Shown one piece after another: positions 13,301 to 24,427 of a DNA stretch of 64,000 bases (position 1 is its first letter; each line of letters starts with the position of its first letter). The stretch lies in assembly GCF_030272615.1 (NCBI RefSeq), contig NC_081411.1, positions 215,372,654 to 215,436,653 of the forward strand, given 5' to 3'. Below the pieces are notes generated by a model that saw only the letters and a list, made by a program, of their open reading frames with translations, did not search any database and was not told the origin of the DNA. A program made the position numbers and the translations under genes. This DNA is from Cryptomeria japonica (taxonomy: Eukaryota > Streptophyta > Pinopsida > Cupressales > Cupressaceae).

Positions 13301-14260
13301 AGGCTACATTAGATTTAATCATTTTTCTTTTTCTTAAGGTAAAGAACTTTTATTGTGTCTGGGGTGGACCTACTGTTGCACTAACTGACTTTCCACCCAC
13401 CTTCGGGGTCTTGGGAGAAAGGAGGAAGCTGACAATGACATCCAAATTTTTATTTTTATTCTACGTAATGAGGGGTATCTTTGACTGGGGATTTCATCAT
13501 CCCACAGAGGTACTTCGAATTGGGATGCATTGGGGATATCATCTCTCCCAGTGTACTCTCGAATGGGTTTTTTGAGCCGCTTTATAAATATACTGGTTAG
13601 GCAGCTAGAGTGTTGAGTGAATTCAACGTATGTGAGGGCCTTTCCTGCACTGATAAGATCAACTAAAGTCTTAAGTGGCTTGCTCTGAGAACTCATCGTT
13701 GGATTGGGACCCCTCGAAACCTAATACTATGAACCAATTTAGTTGCCAAAAATCCTACATTCAGTGATTTCGGGAGTGCGGATCATACCCCATAGATACC
13801 CTTCATGTACCTTACACTATGATATAGAAATCCCTCGGCTATAAGATCTTCGGATCTTCGGGGTTAGAGAGACTGGCATGCCCAAGAAGTGTGTGCCGTG
13901 GAGTGGAGCTAGTGTTTCCAGACTCTCTATCTGTTCATTTTGTTTTTATATTTTATTGTAAGGGCCTTATTTGAATGGTGTCCACTATCCAGCCTAAGAT
14001 TGTATTCCGTACTTTTTTATGTATCATTGTGATAGACCAGTATTGAGTTAGTCCCTTGGGCTATCTTAGGCCCTATCCCACGCATCTCTGAATTTTTTGA
14101 GATTGTATGAAAATTGAGTCAGTCAACTATACATACCTCCAAGCAATTGTTCTTAGATTTGGAAAATTACAAAACTTGTCATATACATGAAGTTACCAAA
14201 AACAAAGTCCATTTTGAAACCAAAAACTTAAAGTCCTTACATACTTTTGACCCTAGGCAG
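13301..14260 (+). other. Element A leader shared with element C
   Basis: The sequence matches the reverse complement of element C at about 20224-20460 and 10200-10811. No protein is supported. Short open frames at 13276-13575 (+) and 13370-13696 (-) overlap each other and show no domain. Confidence 0.5.
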
Positions 14261-14261
14261 T

Positions 14262-14440
14262 CTTTTACATAGTCCCACTTACGTTCTCATTATCATCCTA
14301 CGTCTTTTGCATAGTCCCACTTACATCCTCATTATCATCCTATGCATAGTCCCACTTACGTCCTCATTATCATCCTACGTCTTTTGTATAGTCCCACTTA
14401 CGTGCTCATTATCGTCCTAAGTCTTTTGCATTATCATCCA
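14262..14440 (+). repeat. 43-bp-type tandem repeat in element A
   Basis: 'catagtcccacttacgt..tcattatcatcctacgtctttt' repeats about four times with small deletions. It lies just upstream of the Asn/Gln-rich coding region. Confidence 0.75.
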
Positions 14441-14685
14441 TATTAGTTACATAGTCCTACATCATCATCTAGACCTCATATACGTCTGTCTTATTTCATC
14501 ATCATTTGCATAATCATCCTAGAAAGCCATACCCCAAACATCCAAAACACAATCAGAGGATTAATCAAACTCAACCTCAACTCAAACAAGTTGGTCAAGT
14601 TCAATCAAACATTGTCACATTTAGAGAAATGGAGAAAATATCTTACATGTTGTGATCCTAGGTCCAAACCAAACAAGAAAACATC

Positions 14686-15765
14686 ATGGATTGGAATTAT
14701 ACATTTCATAGGGAAGGTGGAGGATTCATCCCTTCCATTCCTATTCCATCGTGATCAATAAAAATATTAGCTCAACAAATCAAAACTTTGCAACAACAAG
14801 TGACAGACGTGGCTAGTCCTGACAACCATAGGGGTTGCTTAGAAAACATGATGAGAGAAGTGATGACCACAAGGGGATCAGTATCAGACCAACCTTCTTC
14901 TTCTTGTGAGACCATTCAAAAATGCCAACCTTCATTCTTCAATAAAATCTTTCCTACCTCAGTTCAACCAACATTAGAGTCATGTAAACCTTCTTTTTCT
15001 TTCAACACACTATATCAGTCATACCAATCATATCAACCCAACAATCAAACCCCTTTCAACCAAAATCAAATGCCATTCAACCAAATTCCAAATCAAAATT
15101 CACACCAACCCAACATTCAAACCTCTTTCAAGAAAAATCAAACCCCTTTCAACCAAAGTCCAAATCAAAATTCATTTAACCAAAATCAAACAACTTTCAC
15201 CCAAAATCAAACATCTTTCACCCAAAATCAAATCCCTTTCAACCAAAGCCCAAATCAACCATATCTATCCACCATTTCATTATCCCCTGAAGTCACACAA
15301 AATCAATCCATGCCATCTCTATCTAGTAACACAACCTCCCAAGGGCTATCCATTGTACAAATCCAATCTAATCCAAGTCATGATTTAGAGAATCTCATTC
15401 GAAATCCTTCTTCATCAGGCCAAAATGTTGAAACATTCCAAGAATCTCCCATGCATTTTCAAACTCCTTCCCCGTGTCAAGAGGATGATCCAAAATCAGA
15501 AGAAATGAGTCCTGAAACAAATAAAGATCAAGAACAACCACTTCCATCCTACCCAATTTTTGATCAAGATCTCACCGACCAAGAGTCTTATGATGATCCC
15601 CTTTCTCTTTTCTATTCCATTCATAATGACATGCTTTCATCTCAAGAACAAAGTGTCCTTTCAAGTCCTATCCAACATCCACCTCCTAAACAAGATCAAG
15701 ACATCCCTTCCATCTTCCCTAATAATCCCTTTACAAACCAAGATCAAAGCATACCTTTACCTTAA
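14686..15765 (+). pseudogene. Asn/Gln-rich coding region of element A
   Basis: The frame starts MDWNYTFHREGGGFIPSIPI at 14686 and has a TGA at about 14752. It then continues through ILAQQIKTLQQQVTD (short heptad-like stretch) to a TAA at 15763. The middle (about 15030-15260) is built of short repeats such as NQTPFNQNQ and NQTSFTQNQ. The C-terminal part is Pro/Ser/Gln/Asp-rich, and past the stop the same frame continues with similar composition to about 15890. I recognise no enzymatic domain. By position it replaces gag-pol, so it may be a gag-like or filler protein of a non-autonomous element. An internal ATG (14848) is the first ATG after the TGA. Confidence 0.5.
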
Positions 15766-17515
15766 TGTCTTAAACAAGATCCCATTATTTCTCCAAATCT
15801 TGATCAAGGTCTCTCCATCCCTTCATCTCAATGTCATAATCCTCCATGTTCTTCACAAGATTCCCTCTCAAAGAAAACTTGTCATTTCTCCTAGTCTCTC
15901 TCATGATTCCTCTACACAAATTGTTCATGAACCCCTTATCAATGAAATCACCAATCTAGATTATACTACATAGAGAATCTTGTCAACAATTGTATGTGAG
16001 CCATCATCACATGCCAAAGTGGTGACAAAAACAAGCATAACACCAACTAATGAGATCAACACCTGATTGACTTCATCATCCTCTTCAAGTGCATCAATAA
16101 AAGCAGGCATAACACCCACTCATGTCACAACTTTGAAACCAAAAAAAATTGTCTCATACACTCACACTTGATAGATTGGGGGCAAGAGAATCTACCACAA
16201 TTGGATGTCTTTGAAAATGATAACGCTATAGCTGAATTCATGGGTTCCAAAGCTAGATTACCTTATGATGATCCACAAAATTGAAAAACTAATAAAATAA
16301 ACATTAGAGATTTTGAACATATACACTTAGCTAAGTCCTTATATCCTATTGAAAAACACATCTTTATCCGACTCTTCAAACAAAGACCAATGAACTACCT
16401 ACACAAAACTTCCTAGTCCTATGAACAACATCAATAAAACACTGCATTATATATAGTTTATTTTCCAAGCACATCATATTCACAGATTTCATGGCATATA
16501 GTTTCTACATTTTCATATTAGAGCATCAAGAACACAAGGCAACTATTCAATTTTATCATTCATTTGCATTCAAGAGAAACAAGGGTCATCTCCTTTCTTA
16601 GATATTTGGACATGAAGTCTATGAGGTCCTAAGATCATTCATTCACAACATTACCCTATGATGACGCTTTACTCATGGTTGGGTAATGATTTCACTATTT
16701 GAGACTTGTTAACCCAAAATCTATCAATTGCTATATCTCAAACACAATAAATCTCTAATTCATTCTAGACACCTAGTTGATCATATGACTAGTGAAAAAT
16801 CTAAAATTTTGCTTCAGCACCGCTGTAATTGTCACACCCAAGAAGGTTTCATTACTTACAAGGCAAGAAAAAAGAAAATAAAAAAGAGCTATGCCAAATT
16901 CATCTCAAGGCAAAATAGAAATGGTATATAACTGAAATATCATGCATGCAAGTGCGACAAAAATCTTGACTATGGGAACATGCAAGTAACTCCATCAGGG
17001 CTATGGATGCCTACTGGCAATGGAGCAATATTCAAGAAATTATAGTCTATAACCTCGTCAGAGCTCTTAAGGCTTGCTAGAAGCAAGGCTCTATTCGGGA
17101 TGTTTTTGAAGTTAGGATAATCCATGTAGCTAGTCATATAGGATGCTAAGGATCTTTAGTGAACACAAGAGCGGGAATTAATTCATCTGCACACATATGG
17201 GCAAAAGAAGATCAAAGTTTCAAGAACCAATGGAAAAGTTTTCCGCATCTCCATTTGTAAATCCTATTCACTAAGTGTGTTGAGTTTAATGTTTCAAAGG
17301 GCCTTAGGGATCGATTGATTGCTTATCTATGAAATATTTTGCACCTCCAATTCAAATGGTGTATTACAAATGCTAAAACAAACACAATCAACCTTGTTCG
17401 AATAGGAAATGCATCTTCATCATGCATATTGCATTAACATAGGTCATGTCAAAAATTTATTGTCTCCACATGCATTCTACAAATCATCATGTCATACAAG
17501 TCTGCACACTGGGGG
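15766..17515 (+). other. Degenerate 3' interior of element A
   Basis: Short coding-like traces occur, for example a frame around 16190-16420 reading GSKARLPYDDP and IHLAKSLYPIEKHIFI, broken by stops. No domain is recognised. A TGGGGGCATAA motif near 17510 resembles a polypurine tract but no LTR follows it. Confidence 0.35.
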
Positions 17516-17519
17516 CATA

Positions 17520-17700
17520 AATGAAAAAATTCTAAAAATCATATAAAGTCCTGAAAAAATCCTAAAAATTATATAAAGTCCTGAAAAAATCCAAAAAATC
17601 ATATAAAGTCCTTAAAAAATCCAAAAAATCGGATAAAGTCCTGAAAAAATCCAAAAAATCATATAATGTCCTTCAAGAAAATCCAAAAAAAATGAAAAAA
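17520..17700 (+). repeat. About 32-bp tandem repeat GAAAAAATCC-ATATAAAGTC
   Basis: The unit 'tcctgaaaaaatccaaaaaatcatataaag' repeats about five times and then decays into A-rich sequence to about 17900. It lies in the 3' untranslated interior of element A. Confidence 0.75.
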
Positions 17701-18869
17701 ACACAAAATCCAAAAACAATGAAAAACTCAAAATCCAAAAACAGTGAAAACCATAAAACATAACAACCAAAAACATCTGATAAACAATCCTTCAAAAATC
17801 AAAAACATCTGCAAAATGTCCTAAAAAAATCAAGCAAAAACATTCAAATATCGATCTACATAATCCAAAAACATCGAAAAAGCTCTTGGAAAAGAACTAA
17901 AAATCAAAATCAATCAATCAAAAACTTGCAATAAAATGTCTTGTGAGAAACAAATACCCTAGCAGATATCCAACAAACACTTCGCGTGAAGTTAACAAGG
18001 GATACGACTATCCAGTCAAACATCTGCAATCAACTGATCAAACTGTCTTATCAATCGTATCATATCCATATCAAAGTGATCATTATCTTGTCTTAAATAG
18101 AAGAGGATACACTTGAAATCAGACAGGTCAGTCTTAAACGGGGTCTGCAACTTTATGAGATCAGACATTATCAACCATCACATCAAGCAACTGAGAACGA
18201 AGGCACAAGGTCAGTATAGCTGCTGAATTTTGTTTGGGTCAATCTTTATCTTTTATCATTTGGTGACAGATATTGTTCCTATGCTACTCAAGGATGTCCA
18301 TAAGTGACTAGAGGAGCCATGATGGGCATTATCTTTTTCTTTGTTTGTTGCTTGTCTGCTACGTGTTTGTTTCTTCAATGAGATATCTTTACATCTTGGT
18401 TCCTTATACCCTGATGTGCTAAGCTTCATTGTTCAATAATAAGGCTCAGTGATGAATATACATATTGCGTAGTAAAATAAATGACACAGGTTCGTGATTC
18501 ATTTAATTTCATCTCATTTCATCTCATTTTCTTTTGCTAGTTTGTTGATTCTTTTCTCATCATCTCTTTCTAAATCATTTTCAATCTATCATCTCATATC
18601 AATCATCTTCAATTGCTTCTAATTCATTATTCTATTTCTTTCATCAATCTCTTCTCTCACATTTTATCTCAATATCATCTTCATGTCACCTATTTCTATC
18701 TCTAACCATTCTTCTATCTTTCATCTCACGTTCTTTTTTTTTTGAGAGATCATTCATATCTTTAATGCACAAACAATCTCTCGAGGGGGCATTACACCCT
18801 AAGTATTACCGAGGCATACAGGGGCAAAAAATTTTCGTTTTCTTTGAAACAACATTGTTCCGACATCAT

Positions 18870-18885
18870 CTCAAAGAGGGGCAAA
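18870..18885 (+). other. Element A polypurine tract
   Basis: CTCAAAGAGGGGCAAA lies directly before the 3' LTR. The same tract with one more A precedes the 3' LTR of element B. Confidence 0.75.
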
Positions 18886-20218
18886 TGTAGACACCTAAAA
18901 ATGTCTCATTGATCATGTACTAATTATTCCTCTAATTGATTAAATAATTCTTTAATTATTTACTTAAGCTAATTAATCTTGTTCTTCTAATTTCATATTT
19001 CCTCATCATCTTACTAATTATTCTATTTTCTATTTCTATCATCATTTAATCATTTTAACCATTTTCTAAATATTAATTAAATATTAATTATTTAATTAAT
19101 TCTAATTCATTCCCCAATTTAAATAATCTTTATTATTTAAATAAATTATATTTTCAATTTCTATCTCTAATCATCTAATTATTCAACTCTCTTGTAAATA
19201 TTAATTAAATATTTATTATTTAATTAATTGTGATTTAATTCCTTTACTTAAATAATCTTTATTATTTAATTGAATTCAATTTCTAAATAATTAAATAGTT
19301 TCCTTAAATTATTTAATTAACTAATTATTTCTTTTAATTTCATTAATTCTCCCATTTCTAAATAATTAAATAGTTTCTTTAAATTATTTAATTAACTAAT
19401 TAATTCTTCCATGTCCAAATCCCCAAATTCTAATTTGATTTAATTTCTTATTCTTCTAATTTCTTCCAAATTCAATTACATGTGCATGATTTCAAAAACC
19501 AAATTGAAAATCAAAGTCAAGTTCTAAATATATTCAAATACTAAATTAAATTAAAATAAATTCAATTATTTGAATAAATCTCATGCAAAGATTAAATTGA
19601 AAATCTAAGTCTAAATGCAAGCACATGCTAAATTAATTAATTAAATCAATCAATTAATTAAATCATTTATCTCTCCAACTTCTATTTCCATCTTTTAGTT
19701 AGCTTTTTCTAAATTAAGCTTTCTTTGTCATCCTCTTTATTTCCTCTAATTATTCTTTTTCTTCCTTTAGCCAGCTTTTTCTCAATCAGTTGACTCAATT
19801 AATCTATTTCACCTCCTACAATTAGCAGTTCAACTATCAATTTTCATTTGAGCTCACCTGAGTTCCACCTCTTAATCAATCTGTTCCACCTTTCAATAAA
19901 TCTTCTCCAAAAATCTATAAATTGAGCATTCAATCTCCATTCTCAATAATCACGAAATTTGAATCTTTGTGTCACTTGCAGGTTACCAGCGCAATATCTA
20001 AGAGCCATCATACCACAGAGAAGAGAATAACAACGGAAGCGATATGCAATCTTGGAATAGGGAGTTTTTGATTTATTTGATTTATAATTCCCATTTCTTG
20101 ATATTGCATTATTTCATTGTCTTGTTTGTTAGATTCTTTGATTAGATAGGGATTCGTGATTTCCCTTTGATTATAATTGATAAATTGTTATTAAGATGAA
20201 TTTTACATGCATACTACA
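18886..20218 (+). repeat. Element A 3' LTR
   Basis: It begins TGTAGACACCTAAAAATGTC and ends GCATACTACA, directly before the second GTTTT. It matches the 5' LTR along its whole length, apart from a short insertion of 'ttaaaataaattcaa' type near 19550, a deletion near 19808, and scattered substitutions. Confidence 0.9.
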
Positions 20219-20223
20219 GTTTT

Positions 20224-21571
20224 CACCAAAACCAAAAATATTTTAATAGTCGACTAAAAGAGAGTACAGCTTGGTTTGTTCCCTTCCATAACCAGTGAGG
20301 TTCCAAAAGGCAAACCCTAATTTTAAAAATAAAAATTTGAGTGTTGTTAATACTTTTCTCTTGCACCCAAGTCCATGAAAGATAGGTCAGAGGATAGTGT
20401 GTGTTAACAGTAGGACCACTCCAACCACAAAAAGTTCTTTCTTCCTTAAGATATTGCAATTTGCGCTAAACTAAGCATAAGCTATATTCACATCTATTTT
20501 AAAACCCAAAATTGAGGTGTGAGATATGCATGTTCATGTCAATTTTAAGCACCAAATCCAAGAATGAATCCATGCATATCAATTTTACTTGCATCTCATG
20601 TCATTTTTAAGCACCAAAATGAAGTGTGAAATCATACATGTCAATTTTAAGTCAAAAATCCAAAAAATGAATTAACTCTAGAGGATCCTACAATCATGCA
20701 TGTTATTAGTTTTTAAAAAATTTTAGATTTTGATTAAGCCTTCTTCACTTTCCTCGTCACAGGCTGCGGACAAAATAATCAGTAACACCAAAAAGCTTGA
20801 ATAGAACATAAAAGATGGAGACAGTAAACCTTCTATTTAAACTAATGAATGTGACATAGAATGCTAACGAATACCATATACTATCTAAACCAAGGAAAAT
20901 TTTTGAAACTATGAATGCGAATTAAATGATTGTGAATTACTATCTAAATGATTGTGAAATGCAAAATAGAAAACCTAAAAAAATGAATTAACCTGCAAAC
21001 AAAAAGTTAATACCTCATTAGTTTAATCATTACTGTTCCTATGTTGATCATGTCGTATTTCATGATATAAGATTAAACAAGGTTATCAATTTAGCAAGGG
21101 CAATTAGGTCTTCCAAATGTTGAATCTTCTTTTGTTCTCTGAAGATTCTCTGATAAAATTTTGCTTGTCTTCTCTTCTCTGTTGTTCTTTGGAACCTTGG
21201 AATTTTAAACTTTACTTTGCTTGCCATAATATTTCATGTATTTTAAGTAGTATCCGAAAGTAATGATTTCAGAATTTGACGAATTAATGATGGGGTTAGA
21301 CAAAAGACAGAATTATGATCCTAAATGATTAATCTAAATGAATGGAAAATTGATCTAGCCAAATGCGAATTGTCTTAAGGATGATTGCGACATGAATTTT
21401 GGACAATTGTGGATTTCTGTTAAGACGTATGCAAATTTTTGTCAACGAATTTCTATCAGGTCGAATGCGATGTAGGGTCTAGATGAATGAAAAATAATTA
21501 ACCACGTCTACAATCCATACAAACCTACAAAAACACAAAAAACCAAAAAGAGAAGATAATTAGTTGTAGAT
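20224..21571 (-). other. Element C leader, first part, with ATGCATG/CTCACAC repeats
   Basis: The minus strand shares blocks with the element A leader: a stretch like 'gtggacctactgtt' near 20430-20410 (A: about 13364) and repeated 'gacatgcat...ctcacac...ttaaaat' phrases at 20690-20505 (A: 13031-13300). No protein is evident; it is the untranslated region between primer-binding site and gag. A short open frame at 20223-20459 has no recognisable domain. Confidence 0.6.
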
Positions 21572-21590
21572 TCACGTCGAATTCACCAAA
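21572..21590 (-). other. Primer-binding site of element C
   Basis: Minus-strand TTTGGTGAATTCGACGTGAA matches the element A site (TTTTGGTGAACCCGACGTGAAC) with CC-to-TT changes and follows the LTR end. The TGG start fits pairing with a tRNA 3' CCA. I could not assign the tRNA with confidence. Confidence 0.6.
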
Positions 21591-21591
21591 T

Positions 21592-21607
21592 TTTAATTAT
21601 TAAAATT
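21592..21607 (-). repeat. 3' tip of element C 5' LTR, cut off by element B
   Basis: The end of the C LTR continues here on the minus strand, directly before the primer-binding site. Bases 21603-21607 (AAATT) are one copy of the element B target duplication; the other copy, 29201-29205, leads into the main part of the LTR. Confidence 0.65.
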
Positions 21608-23030
21608 TGTAGAAATATAAAAATGACCATATTCCTAAATGAATATTTTATGTTCATTCCTCTATTTAATTAAATCCAATTTAATTGAATCACTCACATT
21701 CCTCTATTTAATTAAGTAAATTACTCAATTTATTTAAATGAAATTCACTAGACCCATTTTACCATTTAATGGGATAAATCATTTTATTCAATTAAATTCC
21801 TTCTATCCACTTTTAATTAAATTCTAATTTAATTAAATAGTTTACCCTAAATTGAATAAATCTAATTTATTTAATTTCCCAAATTACAACCAAATTGAAT
21901 TAAATTAACTTTATTTCAATTAAATCCTATTTTCTCTCCATCCACTTGCAAAATCCTACATCTCCCACTTGCCTCCTAAATTCTATTCCTAACCCCCTTC
22001 TAGACTCTTCTAATCACTTCTAAATTAGCCTAACCCATCTCCTAAATATTATCACATCCCTAAGCAAGGGGAAGTCACTTCTCAAACCCTCAAAGTCTTT
22101 GAAAACCATTAAAGGCTTCAACAACTTAACTTTGAAAGTCTTCCAAACCATTAATGGTTAACTCAACCCTCCAGCATGATTAAAGAATTTCTCTAAACTT
22201 AACCTCCATGTAACCCAAGGGTCTCATCAAGCATTTATTGCTTTGACCATGGTTAATCCTTAATCCTTTGGACAAGAGTTTATCCTTTGGGTAAAAGCTT
22301 TATCCATTGGATAACCCTAATCTAACCTTAACCCTTACCCCCTAAGATAACCATGAGGTCTTCTCAAGCATTTAATGCTTCCTACCCCTCCTCTCAACCA
22401 ACCTTATGTTGCCACTTGTCACCATTTCATTGGTGAAAATTGTGAACATGGATTGAGCAACTTTCAAACTCAACCCTTGATTAACTCTTTCAATCTTGGT
22501 CATCCATTGCCCTATTTTTGCTATAAATAGAGATCTCACTTCTCCATTTTCATATATGCAAGCTCTTAGTATCATACTTATGCTCAATTTTTAGCACATT
22601 TAGTCTCTCTTTGCAAATAAGAATTAATCTAATAATCATTTGAGATTGCTTCTTTCATCAATAGCTTAATCATATAACTAGTATATCATGTTAGGATAGT
22701 ATTGCTACTAATCTTGTCATCTTATAATCTAGTTCATCTCATTTGTAGGATCATGCATAGATAGGTTGCATTTTCATATTAAAATCAATCAAAACATCCC
22801 TCGTTCTTGCATTTGTCATCCCTAAACCACTTTGTTCAATGATCTGAGAGCAGAGAAATTGGTTTGAGGGACCTTGTGAGATAGAGAACCATGGAACCAA
22901 CCTTGGGAAGCTGAGTCATCATTCATGAATCCATAGCCTGCACCAAGAAGTCCTGTGGGTGTGTGGACAAGTATCTTTGGGCTTCATTTTTTACATTTTA
23001 AGTTCTATTGACCCGCTTTTCCTGCATATA
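21608..23030 (+). repeat. Element B 5' LTR
   Basis: It begins TGTAGAAATATAAAAATGAC and ends CCTGCATATA (the 3' copy ends CATACA). 'gctataaatagag' near 22520 is a strong TATA-type box for the LTR promoter. A minus-strand open frame at 22372-22587 is a shadow repeated in the other LTR. Confidence 0.9.
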
Positions 23031-23033
23031 TTT

Positions 23034-23052
23034 CTGGCGCCCACCGTGGGTG
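23034..23052 (+). other. Element B primer-binding site
   Basis: CTGGCGCCCACCGTGGGTGG lies just after the LTR. TGGCGCCCACCGTGGG is a form I associate with plant gypsy elements. The tRNA was not assigned. Confidence 0.7.
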
Positions 23053-24427
23053 GATGGCTCCTCTATCTATATCCATATCCTTATCTCCGTAGTAAAGCAC
23101 TATCGGCCATCACCTGACATTTTATCACAAATATCCATTCAGGACATACTTAGCGTAGTCACTATCTTGATTTATCCATCTATGCTTTCGCAACATCTCA
23201 CCATTGCTTGGTAATCACTGCACATGCCCGCATCAAGAGGTACACTTAGCTAGGGGCAATAATCGTCAAAGACTTGCAGCATGTTCAAACCGTCAAGACT
23301 ATTTGCAAACTCAGAGCATCATATCGTAAAAACCAAAAGCTCACATAATCATAAAGCAAAACGTCGATCGCTTAAACCAGATTTACAAAAGAAATACGAT
23401 GGATAATTTTCTGAAGTATCACATGTTGCATTTTGCATAAATTTTTGACTATTTTTGCATTTGAACTTTTTAAATTATTGGATTCTCTAAATTTTCTCCA
23501 CAATGCTTCAAAGCTAGACAACATCGGGAAACTCCAATATTTTCTTAGTCTTCTATCTGTGAGGCGATCATTTGTACTGTGTAGATATTTGTCTCGAGAT
23601 GTGATTCACAGCATATCACTAAAGATGTGCTTCCACTTTACGCATACAAATGGTTTAATCTTGTCTGTTTATACGCAATCCGCACTCAGGTCGTCTTGGT
23701 TCAATTATACCTTGATGCTTGTGCTATCTTGCAAAATCAAACATAATGTAAATTTTTCTTAGGTCATCATGGTTCAATTATACCATTATGCTTGTATAAA
23801 TTTTTAACATATCCCAAAACAAATCAATGCTCAATGATGATACATATATCGAAAGCAAATAACATGTGGCTATATCAGGATGACAAATGCAGAATGAGGA
23901 TGCTCAAAAATAAGTAGTTGCATATCATTTTACAAGTAGTTGCATATCATTTTACAATTAGTTGCATATCATATCATACATCTCATTTTTAAGATACATC
24001 TCATAGCATATCATATCATACATCTCATTTTCAAGATACATCTCATAACATCATGCATTTTACATCATATTCATTACATTTCACATCACATACATGTATC
24101 TAAGCATTGCATCATCATAAAATACACAAAAACATATAGAAATCATACATCCATAACACATCACATGATCAAAGAAAATGGTGTCATATATATATCTCAA
24201 CAAATGATCAATATACAATATCTATCATGTCTGTACAACAAAAAAATGATAAAAAATACAATGGAGACAACTTCTCTCAAGTATGACTATCTCCTGAGGG
24301 AGACGGTCTCGCAGCAAATGTCCCAGCCCCTGGATCTCCAGGTGGATCATGTCTCGAAGGCCCTGGCATGCCTCTGCTCTCTGATCACGACCCAGTCTCT
24401 CAAGATCGACTAGATCTTGACTGTGTA
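23053..24427 (+). other. Element B interior, 5' part, no gene; CATATCAT repeats
   Basis: No supported coding region. From 23925 to 24065 phrases such as 'gttgcatatcattttacaa' and 'atacatctcat..catatcatatcatacatctcatttt' recur two to three times. Frames at 23433-23762 and 23940-24413 have no domain. Confidence 0.5.

Larger units (their letters stand above)
10817..20218 (+). mobile_element. Complete LTR element A (gypsy-related, non-autonomous)
   Basis: Two direct LTRs (10817-12146 and 18886-20218), a primer-binding site directly after the first, a polypurine tract directly before the second, and the 5-bp target duplication GTTTT (10812-10816 and 20219-20223) define a complete insertion. The LTRs differ by only a few per cent by eye. 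The interior shares its leader with element C but has no recognisable protease, reverse transcriptase or integrase. Its main open region encodes an Asn/Gln-rich protein. It probably moved using proteins from a related full element. Confidence 0.9.
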
